Shown here: piece after piece, positions 46,826 through 55,729 of the stretch
Numbering within the stretch: position 1 is the first letter of the stretch
How the letters are laid out: every line of letters starts with the position of its first letter
NCBI GenBank assembly: GCA_020072565.1
Contig: JAIQGI010000012.1
Location: 62,001 to 126,000, forward strand
DNA from: Terriglobia bacterium
GTDB lineage: Bacteria; Acidobacteriota; UBA6911
Direction of reading: 5' to 3'
Length of the DNA: 64,000 nucleotides
Position numbers and translations under genes: made by a program
The notes under the pieces: model-generated
The model's input: the letters and a program-made list of their open reading frames with translations, nothing else
The model's database searches: none
What the model was told of the DNA's origin: nothing

Positions 46826-48286
46826 GTGTGGCGGGCCTATCAAACACCAACCTCTGTTGAAGAAACAGTGCGCCTTCTCGCTGAACATGGACGGAAGGCC
46901 CGCATTATTGCCGGCGGCACCGACCTGCTGGTCGAATTACGACGCGCTGCCGGTCCAGGACCTCTGCTGATCGACATCAGCCGCATCGGGCAACTCGATC
47001 GTGTGCGGCTTGATGGCCAGGGCCTGATCCACATCGGCCCGGCGGTCACGCACAACCAGGCGGCGGCCTCCGCGACCCTGGTTGAGCGCGGCCTTCCGCT
47101 GGCGCTGGCATGCCGGGAAGTGGGCACACCCCAGGTGCGCAACCGGGGCACGGTGGCGGGCAACCTCGTCACGGCTTCTCCCGCCAACGACACCATCACG
47201 GCACTTTGGGCGCTGGATGCGCGGCTGACGCTGCGCAGCGTCCGGGGCGAACGCTCCCTGTCCTTCCCCGATTTTTACCGGGGAGTGCGCCATACTGCGC
47301 TGGAGCCGGATGAGATCGTAACCGATATTGCCTTTCCAGCACTGGGCTCAAATCGCCGTGGTGTCTTCGTCAAACTGGGCCTGCGCCGCGCGAATGCCAT
47401 CGCCGTGGTCAATGTTGCCGCCGTCCTCACCTTCGAGAGGAGCGCCATCACCGAGGCCCGCATCACAGTAGGCAGCGTCGCCCCTACCATCGTCCGCGCG
47501 CCAGAGGCGGAAAGGTCGCTGCTGGGAGGGGGCTTGAAGGCAGAACGCATCGCGGAAGCGGCCCGCCTGTCTGCGCAGGCAGCGATGCCCATTACGGATG
47601 TCCGTGCCGGGGACGATTACCGGCGTGAGGCAACACGCTTCCTGGTACGGCGCGCCCTTACCGCTCTCGGTGAGGGTGTAGAGCGGTACGTTTGCTCGCG
47701 CCCGTCGCCGATGCTTTGGGGCAAGACTGATGGCCATTTCCCGCGCTGGGAAGGGAAGAGGTTGAGCCACCACGAGGGAGGGCCTGAACCCATCGAGTGT
47801 ACGGTCAACGGTAATCATGTCGTCGTGCCCGGCGCGGGCGGCAAGAGATTGCTGGACATGCTGCGCGAGGACCTGGCATTGACCGGCACCAAGGAGGGAT
47901 GCGGCGAGGGCGAGTGCGGCGCATGCACGGTGTGGATGGATGGAATCGCAGTTCTGGCCTGCCTGGTTCCTGCCCCGCGCGCCCATGGTACGCGCATCGT
48001 GACGATCGAGGGAATGTCCCAGGGCGATACTCTTCACCCCTTGCAGCAGGCATTTATCGACGAAGGAGCCGTCCAATGCGGCTACTGCACGCCCGGCCTT
48101 ATTATGGCCGGCGCCAGTGTTATGGACGAAATTCCCGCTCCCACCTGTGAACAGATCAAGGCCGGACTGGTGGGCAACCTGTGCCGTTGCACAGGGTACT
48201 GCAGTATCGTGCGCGCAGTCGACAGGGCGGTTGGGGCAGCTTCCCATGCCGGCGCAGTGCACTCGGGGGCAGCACAAAACGCATAA
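46826..48286 (+). CDS. Xanthine-dehydrogenase-type FAD + 2Fe-2S fused subunit
   Basis: 486 residues from a GTG at 46826, seven bases after AGGAG; the open frame upstream is made of repeat B. Residues 1-285 are the FAD domain (IIAGGTDLLVELR, RNRGTVAGNLVTASPANDT). Residues 320-470 are the 2Fe-2S domain with Cys 359, 364, 367, 379 (EGCGEGECGACTV) and Cys 418, 421, 453, 455 (QCGYCTPG, NLCRCTGY). The order FAD then Fe-S is the reverse of the usual XdhA order, and in most bacteria these are two genes. It supplies the electron-transfer half for the molybdenum subunit that follows 10 bases later. Confidence 0.88.
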   Translation: MWRAYQTPTSVEETVRLLAEHGRKARIIAGGTDLLVELRRAAGPGPLLIDISRIGQLDRVRLDGQGLIHIGPAVTHNQAAASATLVERGLPLALACREVGTPQVRNRGTVAGNLVTASPANDTITALWALDARLTLRSVRGERSLSFPDFYRGVRHTALEPDEIVTDIAFPALGSNRRGVFVKLGLRRANAIAVVNVAAVLTFERSAITEARITVGSVAPTIVRAPEAERSLLGGGLKAERIAEAARLSAQAAMPITDVRAGDDYRREATRFLVRRALTALGEGVERYVCSRPSPMLWGKTDGHFPRWEGKRLSHHEGGPEPIECTVNGNHVVVPGAGGKRLLDMLREDLALTGTKEGCGEGECGACTVWMDGIAVLACLVPAPRAHGTRIVTIEGMSQGDTLHPLQQAFIDEGAVQCGYCTPGLIMAGASVMDEIPAPTCEQIKAGLVGNLCRCTGYCSIVRAVDRAVGAASHAGAVHSGAAQNA

Positions 48287-48296
48287 GGAAAGTTCT

Positions 48297-50567
48297 ATGA
48301 CGCAAGTGATCGGTCAATGCGCTCCCCGGGTGGATGCCCGCGCCAAAGTCACGGGTGCCGCAATATATCCAGGCGACCTGGCCATGGAAGGGATGTTGCA
48401 CGCCAAGATTCTCTTTGCGGGCCGACCTCACGCCCGCGTCCGGTGCGTTGATACGGCGGAGGCACAGTCCGTCCCCGGCGTAACTGCCGTTTTTACCGCC
48501 CGTGACGTGCCGGTGAACGAACGCGGCTTGCAGATAGCAGACCAGCCCGTGCTATGCGGCCCCGGCTCATCCAAGCCCGGCGCCGACGTGGTGCGCTTTG
48601 CCGGCGACCAGGTGGCACTCATTGTGGCCGCCACCGAACGCGCTGCTGCGCACGCCCGCGACCTGATCCGCGTCGATTATGAGGATCTTCCCATCGTGAT
48701 CGATCCATTCGACGCACTCAAGCCCGGCGCCCCTCAAGTGCACGCCCAGCGGCTGCTCAACGAGACTCATCCGGAACTGCGCTCGGAAGGAAATCTAATC
48801 TCACATCATCAGATCCGGAAGGGTGACGTGGAAGCAGGCTGGCTGCAGGCCGACGTGATTGTCGAGAGTGAATACCGCACATCATCCCAGGAACACGTGT
48901 TCCTCCAGCCCGAGGCCGGATTGGCTTACATCGACGACGAAGGCCGTGTGACCGTGGTGGCAGCGGGGCAGTGGATATCGGAAGACCAGCACCAGATCGC
49001 TCACGCTCTGGATTTGGAGCCGGACCGGGTGCGTGTAATTTACCCGGCCATCGGCGGAGCGTTCGGCGGGCGGGAGGATATCTCGGTCCAGGTGGTGCTG
49101 GCGCTGGCTGCCTGGAAATTGCAGCGCCCCGTAAAAATCGTCTGGAGCAGGGAAGAATCAATTCTGGGACACTGCAAACGGCATCCGTTCCGGATCCACA
49201 GCAAGTGGGGTGCCACCCGCGGCGGGAAAATCGTTGCCGCGGAGGTGCGCATTGTCGCCGACGGGGGCGCCTACTGCTATACCACCAACAAGGTTCTCGG
49301 CAACACCACTGCCACCTGCACGGGACCTTACGAAATCCCCAATGTCAGGGTGGATGTGGACGGGGTCTATACCAACAACACGCCCAGCGGAGCCTTCCGG
49401 GGCTTCGGCTCGCCCCAGGCCATCTTCGCCGCCGAGATGCAGATGAACAAACTGGCGCAGGCGCTCGGCGTGGACCCGGTCAAACTGCGGCTCAAGAACC
49501 TGCTGCGCGAGGGAAGCCTGACCGCCATGGGTACGCCTCTCCCCGAGGGTGTAAGCCTGGTGGAGGTCACTGAAAAATGCGCCACGGCCGCCGGCTGGAA
49601 GCGCACGGACCAGGACTGGCGCAAACCCTCAATTCAAAATCCGCAATCCAGGATCCGGCGGGGGATTGGTCTTGCCACCGCTTTCAAAAACGTGGGCTAC
49701 TCTTTTGGCTATCATGATAACTGCCGGGTAAAGGTCGCCTTGAAAGGCCACATCGAGATTGAGGAAGCCCTGGTCTACATAGGCACAGCCGAGGTGGGGC
49801 AGGGCTCTCATACGGTGATCTGCCAAATGGCGGCCGCTGCGCTGGGCGTGCCCCTGGAGCGGGTGCGGCTGGTCGCTTCCGACACCGCTACCAGCCCGGG
49901 CAACTCCGGCTCCGTATCCGCTTCGCGCATGACTCTCATGGCCGGGAACGCCGTCCGAGGAGCCGCCGCAAAGGCGTTGGAGAATTGGTACGCCCAAGAG
50001 CGGCCTGCCATAGCCGAGTTCACTTACCTGGCTCCCAAAACTACGCCCTTCGATCCGAAAACCGGCCAGGGCTTCCCTAATTTTTCTTACGGCTATGTAG
50101 CCCAGGCGGTCGAGGTAGAAGTGGACACTGAAACCGGGGAGATGCGCGTTTTGCGAGTCGTGTGCGCCGACGATGTGGGCAGAGCCATTAACCCCCAGCA
50201 AGTCACGGGACAGATCGAGGGAGGCTTGCTCCAGGCAATCGGATGGGCTACCTGCGAAAATTTCGTGACCCGAGAAGGCCGTGTGCTGACGCCGAACCTC
50301 AGCACGTATCTGATTCCGACAACCGCCGACCTGCCGGAGCGGGTCGAGGCGATCATTGTGGAACACGCCAACACCATCGGTCCTTGGGGAGCCCGCGGGA
50401 TGGGAGAGATGCCCTTTATCGCGCTGGCGCCGGCGCTGGTCGCAGCCGTCCATGACGCCACGGGCATCTGGTTTGACGAAATTCCGCTGACGTCGGAACG
50501 GGTTTGGAGGGAACTGCAGGCCGGCGGGCGGCAGATCGAAGGCCAATGTCGCATCCCTTTCCGGTGA
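48297..50567 (+). CDS. Molybdenum-binding subunit of a xanthine-dehydrogenase-type hydroxylase
   Basis: 756 residues from the ATG at 48297 after AAGGAAAG; the longer frame overlaps the previous gene. The N-terminal a/b hammerhead domain has DARAKVTGAAIYPGDL. The molybdopterin domain shows GGAFGGREDISVQ, SGAFRGFGSPQAIF, TAEVGQGSHTVICQ, and the catalytic Glu in GARGMGEMPF close to the end. With the preceding FAD/Fe-S protein it makes a complete purine or heterocycle hydroxylase. It differs from the fused enzyme on the other arm, so the cluster has two hydroxylases. Maturation genes are not in view. Confidence 0.9.
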   Translation: MTQVIGQCAPRVDARAKVTGAAIYPGDLAMEGMLHAKILFAGRPHARVRCVDTAEAQSVPGVTAVFTARDVPVNERGLQIADQPVLCGPGSSKPGADVVRFAGDQVALIVAATERAAAHARDLIRVDYEDLPIVIDPFDALKPGAPQVHAQRLLNETHPELRSEGNLISHHQIRKGDVEAGWLQADVIVESEYRTSSQEHVFLQPEAGLAYIDDEGRVTVVAAGQWISEDQHQIAHALDLEPDRVRVIYPAIGGAFGGREDISVQVVLALAAWKLQRPVKIVWSREESILGHCKRHPFRIHSKWGATRGGKIVAAEVRIVADGGAYCYTTNKVLGNTTATCTGPYEIPNVRVDVDGVYTNNTPSGAFRGFGSPQAIFAAEMQMNKLAQALGVDPVKLRLKNLLREGSLTAMGTPLPEGVSLVEVTEKCATAAGWKRTDQDWRKPSIQNPQSRIRRGIGLATAFKNVGYSFGYHDNCRVKVALKGHIEIEEALVYIGTAEVGQGSHTVICQMAAAALGVPLERVRLVASDTATSPGNSGSVSASRMTLMAGNAVRGAAAKALENWYAQERPAIAEFTYLAPKTTPFDPKTGQGFPNFSYGYVAQAVEVEVDTETGEMRVLRVVCADDVGRAINPQQVTGQIEGGLLQAIGWATCENFVTREGRVLTPNLSTYLIPTTADLPERVEAIIVEHANTIGPWGARGMGEMPFIALAPALVAAVHDATGIWFDEIPLTSERVWRELQAGGRQIEGQCRIPFR

Positions 50568-50622
50568 CTGTCGGTGTGCTTGAGATCATGTTGGAAGCGG
50601 ACAAGATCGCCTGAAACGAAAT

Positions 50623-53600
50623 ATGAAAGCCCTCCCCTTTGAAGTCATTCTTGATTGGATTCTGAGAGAACTCGAGCAACGGGAATCCATTTTCGGGATT
50701 CATCGTTCTCTCTTTTACGAGCCTCGACAGGATGCCCCCTATGCGGTTTCAGATTGCTGCGGGCATCACCTCTCGACTCCAATCGGCCCGGCGGCGGGGC
50801 CGCACACTCAGCTGGCCCAGAACATCGTCTCGGCGTGGCTTTGCGGTGGCCGCTTCATCGAACTCAAGACCGTCCAGGTCAGGGACGAACTTGTGATCCC
50901 ACGACCGTGCATCGACATGGAGGACGAAGGATACAACGTCGAATGGTCGCAGGAACTTAAGCTGGACCAGTCGGCCGATGAGTACATCAAGGCCTGGGTG
51001 TTGACTCACATTCTGCATCGACTGCTCGGCTTTGAGAACCGGGTTCCGCCGGGAACGATATTCAACATGAGCATCGGCTATGACCTGGAGGGCATTAAGG
51101 GAGAGCCGATGACTCGATTTCTGGACCGGATGAAGGATGCGTCTGCAGAACTGGACGCGATCCGTGCGGTATTGCGCGCGCGTTTCCCGCAGTTCGCCGA
51201 CATTGAGATCCCGTCTCAAATTTCCGACAGCGTCACTCTGTCCACCATGCACGCCTGCCCGCCGGAGGAAATCGAACGCATCGTCCGCTATCTGCTGGAT
51301 GAGAGGGGTTTGCACACAACGGTCAAACTGAATCCCACCCTGCTCGGCAAGAGAAGAGTCTTGGGCATACTTCACGAAGACCTCGGCTTTCGTGAGATTC
51401 AGGTTCCGGATGCCGTGTTCAGGCACGATCTGCGATATGACCGGGCAGTGGAACTCATCAAATCGCTCCAGCGGCAGGCAGCCGGCCTCAAGCTGACCTT
51501 TGGCGTCAAGCTGAGCAACACCCTGGCAGCCGTAAACCACAAAGGGAGGCTGCCCGGCAAAGAAATGTACCTGTCGGGCCGTGCGCTTTATCCTCTGACT
51601 ATCAACCTCTTCCGCAAACTGGTCCGGGAGTTCAACGGCGACTTGAATGTCTCCTACTCCGGTGGGGCAGATGCGCTCAATGTCAGCGCCCTCCTCGCTT
51701 GTGGCGCCCGCCCCGTTACGGCGGCAACTGATTTGCTCAAGCCCGGCGGCTACGCAAGATTCCTGCAATACCTGGGAAACCTGGCGGCCGAAATGCGTGA
51801 TCGAGGAGTCGCAAGCCTGGATGAGTTGGCGCGCAACAAGCTGGCGAATCTCGAGCAGGCAGCAGCGGAGGCGCTCGTGAATCCGCGCTATCACAAGAGC
51901 TATTATCTCCACGGACTGCCCAGAGTTGACTCCGGCCTGGGACTTTTTGACTGCATCGCTGCGCCCTGCGTGGAGCAATGCGCTGTGCGCCAGGATGTGC
52001 CTGAATATGCCCGGCTCATTGCTCAGGGAGAATATGACCGCGCGCTCGCGGTGGTGCTGGCGCGCAACCCGCTGCCGGGTGTGACCGGTTATATCTGTAC
52101 GCAGCTCTGCCGGACATGCTGCACCCGCTCTGCGAGCAATTACGACGAACCCGTGGGCATCCGTGATCTCAAGAGGTTTGCTGTCGAAAAGGGACGGGTC
52201 GCCCCGCCCGGGAGGGATAAGCTCGGCCGCAGGGTCGCCATTATCGGCGGCGGGCCGTCGGGACTCTCTGTCGCGTATTTCCTCGCGCTCAGCGGAATTC
52301 AAGCCACCATTTTTGAGGCCAGAAACGTTTTGGGTGGAATGATGCGCCTTGCGCCGGCTTTCCGACTGCCCCGGGCTATCATCCAGGAGGATGTGGAGCG
52401 GATCGTGCGCATGGGCGTCGCGATCGAGATCTCCCGCCCGATAACTCATCCACCCGAGAGATTGTTGAAGGATGGCTTTGACGCCGTCTACATCGCGAGC
52501 GGGTTTCAGAAGGATGCGCCGTTGCGCATCGAGGGAATCGAAGGGAAGGGCGTCGTCGCGGCTCTCGACTTCCTGGAGCAGACGCGGCGCGGAAATGATT
52601 TGGAATTGGGGGCAAGGGTCCTGGTTATCGGCGGCGGCAACACTGCCATGGATGCCGCGCGCACGGCCCAACGGCTGACGGGCCATCCGGTGACCGTCGT
52701 TTATCGGCGGACCAGAAAGGAGATGCCCGCCGGCGAAGAGGACATAGAGGGAGCGTTCGAAGAAGGCATCCACCTGCAGGAGTTGGTGTCCCCGATCCGA
52801 GTGGTCCTGCGCGGCGGCCGGGTGGCCGCCCTGGATTGCATCCGAAACAGACTGGGCAAGCCGGGCCCGGACGGGCGCAGACGCCCAATCCCGATTGAAG
52901 GGAGCGAATTCCAAATTGCAGCCGACTCGATCATCGTGGCAGTCGGCCAGAGCGCCGATCTCACCTTTCTCAACGGAAGCGCTGTTCGCCTTCGCAAAGA
53001 GGGATCCATAAAGATCAGCCCGGCAACCGGCCTGGCAGGGGTGCCTCACGTCTATGCGGGCGGAGACGTTGTCGCCGGGCCGGCAAGCATCGTTGCCGCT
53101 TGCGCCGATGGACGGCGAGCGGCTGAGGCCATCTGCACGGAATTCGGGATTGAGTTCCGGCAATGGCCCTCCGTTCCGGCGCGGCTTTCCGAAAAGGAAA
53201 TTCTGGACGTCAAGGGCGTGCGCGCCCGAAGAGAAGCGCAGCACAGGGCCGCGAGGGTGCCCCCCGGCCAACGCGGCGGCTTTGACCTGATTGAAGCAAC
53301 GCTGAGCGAAGAGGCAGCGCGCAGAGAAGCGGTGCGCTGCCTGCAGTGCTCGACTGTTTGCGACAAGTGCGTGGAAGTCTGTCCGAATCGGGCCAACCGT
53401 ACCTACCACGTTTCGCCCGTGCGCCTGGAGTTGCCCAGGCTCTCCTGCCGGCAAGACGTGCTGGTAATAACAGGAGAGACCGTTTTCCAGGTGGGCCAAT
53501 CCAGACAGATCATTCATCTGCATGACCTGTGCAACAACTGCGGCAACTGCGCGACCTTTTGCGTTCACAAGGGCAGGCCCCACGAAGAGAAACCCCGGCT

Positions 53601-53904
53601 CTTTCTCAACGCCGACGATTTTGAAAGGGAGAGCCTCAACGCTTTCTACGTCGAAAACAACAAGGGGGGATGGATCATCAGAAGATGCGAGCGGGGCAGG
53701 CAGTCGCAGCTCGCCATGCGAAGCGCCGGCGGCGAGATGATCTACGAAAGCGATCTGCTGCAGCTGGTCATCTCGCGCGCCGAATTTCGCATCATGAGCA
53801 TGGCATTGAGGAAGCAATTTCGCGGAGACCTGGCGCTGGATGAGCCTGCAGAAATGTACGTGATCGCTCAAGGCGTGATCGGCACGCTGCCGTTCCTGTT
53901 TTAG
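50623..53904 (+). CDS. ygfK: YgfK, Fe-S/flavin oxidoreductase of the purine/selenate cluster
   Basis: 1093 residues (E. coli YgfK about 1030). N-terminal 430 residues form a dihydroorotate-dehydrogenase-like barrel (STPIGPAAGPHTQLAQNI, LSTMHACPPEEIERI). Then a GltD-type module: Cys-rich helical part (CVEQCAVRQDVPEYARLI), FAD motif IIGGGPSGLSVAYFLALSG (about 539), NADP-type motif VIGGGNTAMDAARTAQ, and C-terminal Fe-S motifs CSTVCDKCVEVCP (about 908) and CNNCGNCATFC (about 969). Named putative selenate reductase in E. coli, but it recurs in anaerobic urate/purine clusters, where reduction of a purine or pyrimidine intermediate is the likely role. The ribosome site is weak. Confidence 0.9.
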   Translation: MKALPFEVILDWILRELEQRESIFGIHRSLFYEPRQDAPYAVSDCCGHHLSTPIGPAAGPHTQLAQNIVSAWLCGGRFIELKTVQVRDELVIPRPCIDMEDEGYNVEWSQELKLDQSADEYIKAWVLTHILHRLLGFENRVPPGTIFNMSIGYDLEGIKGEPMTRFLDRMKDASAELDAIRAVLRARFPQFADIEIPSQISDSVTLSTMHACPPEEIERIVRYLLDERGLHTTVKLNPTLLGKRRVLGILHEDLGFREIQVPDAVFRHDLRYDRAVELIKSLQRQAAGLKLTFGVKLSNTLAAVNHKGRLPGKEMYLSGRALYPLTINLFRKLVREFNGDLNVSYSGGADALNVSALLACGARPVTAATDLLKPGGYARFLQYLGNLAAEMRDRGVASLDELARNKLANLEQAAAEALVNPRYHKSYYLHGLPRVDSGLGLFDCIAAPCVEQCAVRQDVPEYARLIAQGEYDRALAVVLARNPLPGVTGYICTQLCRTCCTRSASNYDEPVGIRDLKRFAVEKGRVAPPGRDKLGRRVAIIGGGPSGLSVAYFLALSGIQATIFEARNVLGGMMRLAPAFRLPRAIIQEDVERIVRMGVAIEISRPITHPPERLLKDGFDAVYIASGFQKDAPLRIEGIEGKGVVAALDFLEQTRRGNDLELGARVLVIGGGNTAMDAARTAQRLTGHPVTVVYRRTRKEMPAGEEDIEGAFEEGIHLQELVSPIRVVLRGGRVAALDCIRNRLGKPGPDGRRRPIPIEGSEFQIAADSIIVAVGQSADLTFLNGSAVRLRKEGSIKISPATGLAGVPHVYAGGDVVAGPASIVAACADGRRAAEAICTEFGIEFRQWPSVPARLSEKEILDVKGVRARREAQHRAARVPPGQRGGFDLIEATLSEEAARREAVRCLQCSTVCDKCVEVCPNRANRTYHVSPVRLELPRLSCRQDVLVITGETVFQVGQSRQIIHLHDLCNNCGNCATFCVHKGRPHEEKPRLFLNADDFERESLNAFYVENNKGGWIIRRCERGRQSQLAMRSAGGEMIYESDLLQLVISRAEFRIMSMALRKQFRGDLALDEPAEMYVIAQGVIGTLPFLF

Positions 53905-54102
53905 CTGCGAAATACGCAAAAAAGACGAGTCCGATTCCTTGTTTTTCACCTGTTTCGCGGACCCGTTCGGTTGCGCCCAAGTTCGGGCTGCGGACATGGC
54001 GCTGAGACGTTCAGATTCTTGCCCAATAGGCGAAGATTTGACGGTTGGTGGTTTGAAATAGTTTCCTGTTGTCCGAAGCCCCGTAGTCGAGGAGAAAAGG
54101 CC

Positions 54103-55458
54103 ATGCCGTCGCTGCTTGTGAGACACGCTGAGCTGCTGGTCACGATGGATGCAAACCGCCGCTGCATTTCCGATGGCGGCTTGTTTCTGCGCGACAACAT
54201 CATCGAGCAGGTCGGGCCGACGACAGAGCTGGCGGTTGAGGCTGACCGCGTGATCAACGCCCAAGGGATGATCCTCCTGCCGGGATTGGTGAATACTCAT
54301 CACCATCTCTGTCAGACCCTGACCCGGGCAGTTCCGGCAGCTCAGGACGCAACCCTTTTCGAGTGGCTTGCTACCCTTTACCCCATCTGGGCCCGATTGA
54401 CCCCGGAGGCCATCCATACCAGTGCGCTGGTTGGCCTGGGTGAATTGATCCTGTCCGGCTGCACCACCGCCTCTGATCACCTGTATATCTACCCGAACGG
54501 CTGCCGCATCGACGACGAAATCCAGGCCGCGCAAGCGCTCGGCATACGTTTCCATGCCAGCCGTGGATCGATGAGCCTCGGGCAGAGCAAGGGCGGGCTG
54601 CCTCCGGATCGCGTGGTGGAGGACGAGGATTTTATTCTCGCGGACACGCGCCGGGCCATCGAGACGTATCACGACTCCAGGCCGAATGCGATGCTGCGGA
54701 TCGTCGTCGCCCCGTGTTCCCCTTTTTCGGTAACCCCCGATCTGATGCGGGAAGCAGCTCTTCTGGCGCGCTCCTACGGCGTGCACCTGCACACTCACCT
54801 GGCGGAGACGAAGGACGAGGAGCGGTTTTGCCTGGGCAAGTTCGGGCACCGGCCCGTGCCGTATGCCGAGAACCTGGGTTGGGTCGGAAACGATGTCTGG
54901 TACGCACATGGAGTCCATGTCAACCAGTCGGAGATCGCGCTGTTGGCGCGCACCGGCACAGGCGTGTGTCACTGCCCCAGTTCCAACATGCGCCTGGCAT
55001 CGGGAATCGCCCCGGTTCGTGAGTATATGGATGCCGGAGTCCGCCTGGGATTGGGAGTGGATGGATCTGCCAGCAATGACTCATCCCACCTCCTTGCCGA
55101 GGCGCGCATGGCGCTGCTGCTGCAGCGTGTGTCAGGAAATCCGGCGGCCCTTTCGGCCGGCGAAGCCCTCTGGCTGGCCACGGTCGGGGGCGCGCGCGTG
55201 CTGGGCCGCGACGATATCGGCCAACTGGCGCCGGGCAAGGCGGCCGACTTGATCGGCTTCCGCCTGAACCGGCTCGATTTTGCCGGGGCGCAGCACGACC
55301 CGATGGCGGCGCTGGTGTTCTGCACGCCGCAGCGCGTCGATCTATCCATCGTCAATGGCAAACTGATCGTGGAAGACGGCAACCTGCTGACCGTCGACCT
55401 GCTGCCGGTGATCGAGCGGCACAACCGCATCGCCCGCCGCCTGGTCAGGGGCGATTGA
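54103..55458 (+). CDS. Amidohydrolase, 8-oxoguanine deaminase-like
   Basis: 451 residues from an ATG after GAGGAGAAAAGG; the longer frame is not conserved. TRZ/ATZ family metal ligands: NTHHHLCQTL (His 66, His 68), LHTHLAETKDEE, YAHGVHVNQSE and the Asp in GLGVDGSASND. The AVPAAQDATLFEWLATLYPIW segment and length are those of 8-oxoguanine deaminase / AtzB-like enzymes, which turn 8-oxoguanine into urate. It fits a pathway that funnels oxidised purines to urate before ring opening. It is 198 bases after ygfK and reads the same way. Confidence 0.85.
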   Translation: MPSLLVRHAELLVTMDANRRCISDGGLFLRDNIIEQVGPTTELAVEADRVINAQGMILLPGLVNTHHHLCQTLTRAVPAAQDATLFEWLATLYPIWARLTPEAIHTSALVGLGELILSGCTTASDHLYIYPNGCRIDDEIQAAQALGIRFHASRGSMSLGQSKGGLPPDRVVEDEDFILADTRRAIETYHDSRPNAMLRIVVAPCSPFSVTPDLMREAALLARSYGVHLHTHLAETKDEERFCLGKFGHRPVPYAENLGWVGNDVWYAHGVHVNQSEIALLARTGTGVCHCPSSNMRLASGIAPVREYMDAGVRLGLGVDGSASNDSSHLLAEARMALLLQRVSGNPAALSAGEALWLATVGGARVLGRDDIGQLAPGKAADLIGFRLNRLDFAGAQHDPMAALVFCTPQRVDLSIVNGKLIVEDGNLLTVDLLPVIERHNRIARRLVRGD

Positions 55459-55481
55459 AAACGGAGCGCTCTTTGGGCTTG

Positions 55482-55651
55482 GCATGAACTATTCATGAAG
55501 TGGGACGGCAAGCAGAAAAAAGAGGGAATTGGCCGCCGTTGGACGCGGGCAAAAGCTCCTGCACGCAGACCAGATCAAGACCGTCGGCGTCCGTCTGCGT
55601 TTTTCGGCGTCCCGCGATCTATTTTTGCCATTCACTCAGGAATGATCCGGG
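55482..55651 (+). repeat. Dispersed intergenic repeat family A, copy 4
   Basis: Begins GCATGAACTATTCATGAAG and ends TTCACTCAGGAATGATCCGG, with the shared middle TTGGACGCGGGCAAAAGCTC, then GTCTGCGTTTTTCGGCGTCC. It fills the gap between the 8-oxoguanine-deaminase-like and dihydropyrimidinase genes. It is the most diverged copy. Confidence 0.75.
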
Positions 55652-55729
55652 TTATTGTCATTCGTAGTTGCTTTTTGCCGGCAGTGTCTGAGTGGCAGTT
55701 TTGGCATCAGTTGAGATTCAAGGGCTGAA

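Noticed and set aside
50749-54972. Very long minus-strand open frame (1407 codons) opposite ygfK and the 8-oxoguanine-deaminase-like gene
   Set aside because: It spans two well-supported plus-strand genes, has no recognisable domain and no ribosome site. High-GC coding DNA often leaves the antisense frame open.
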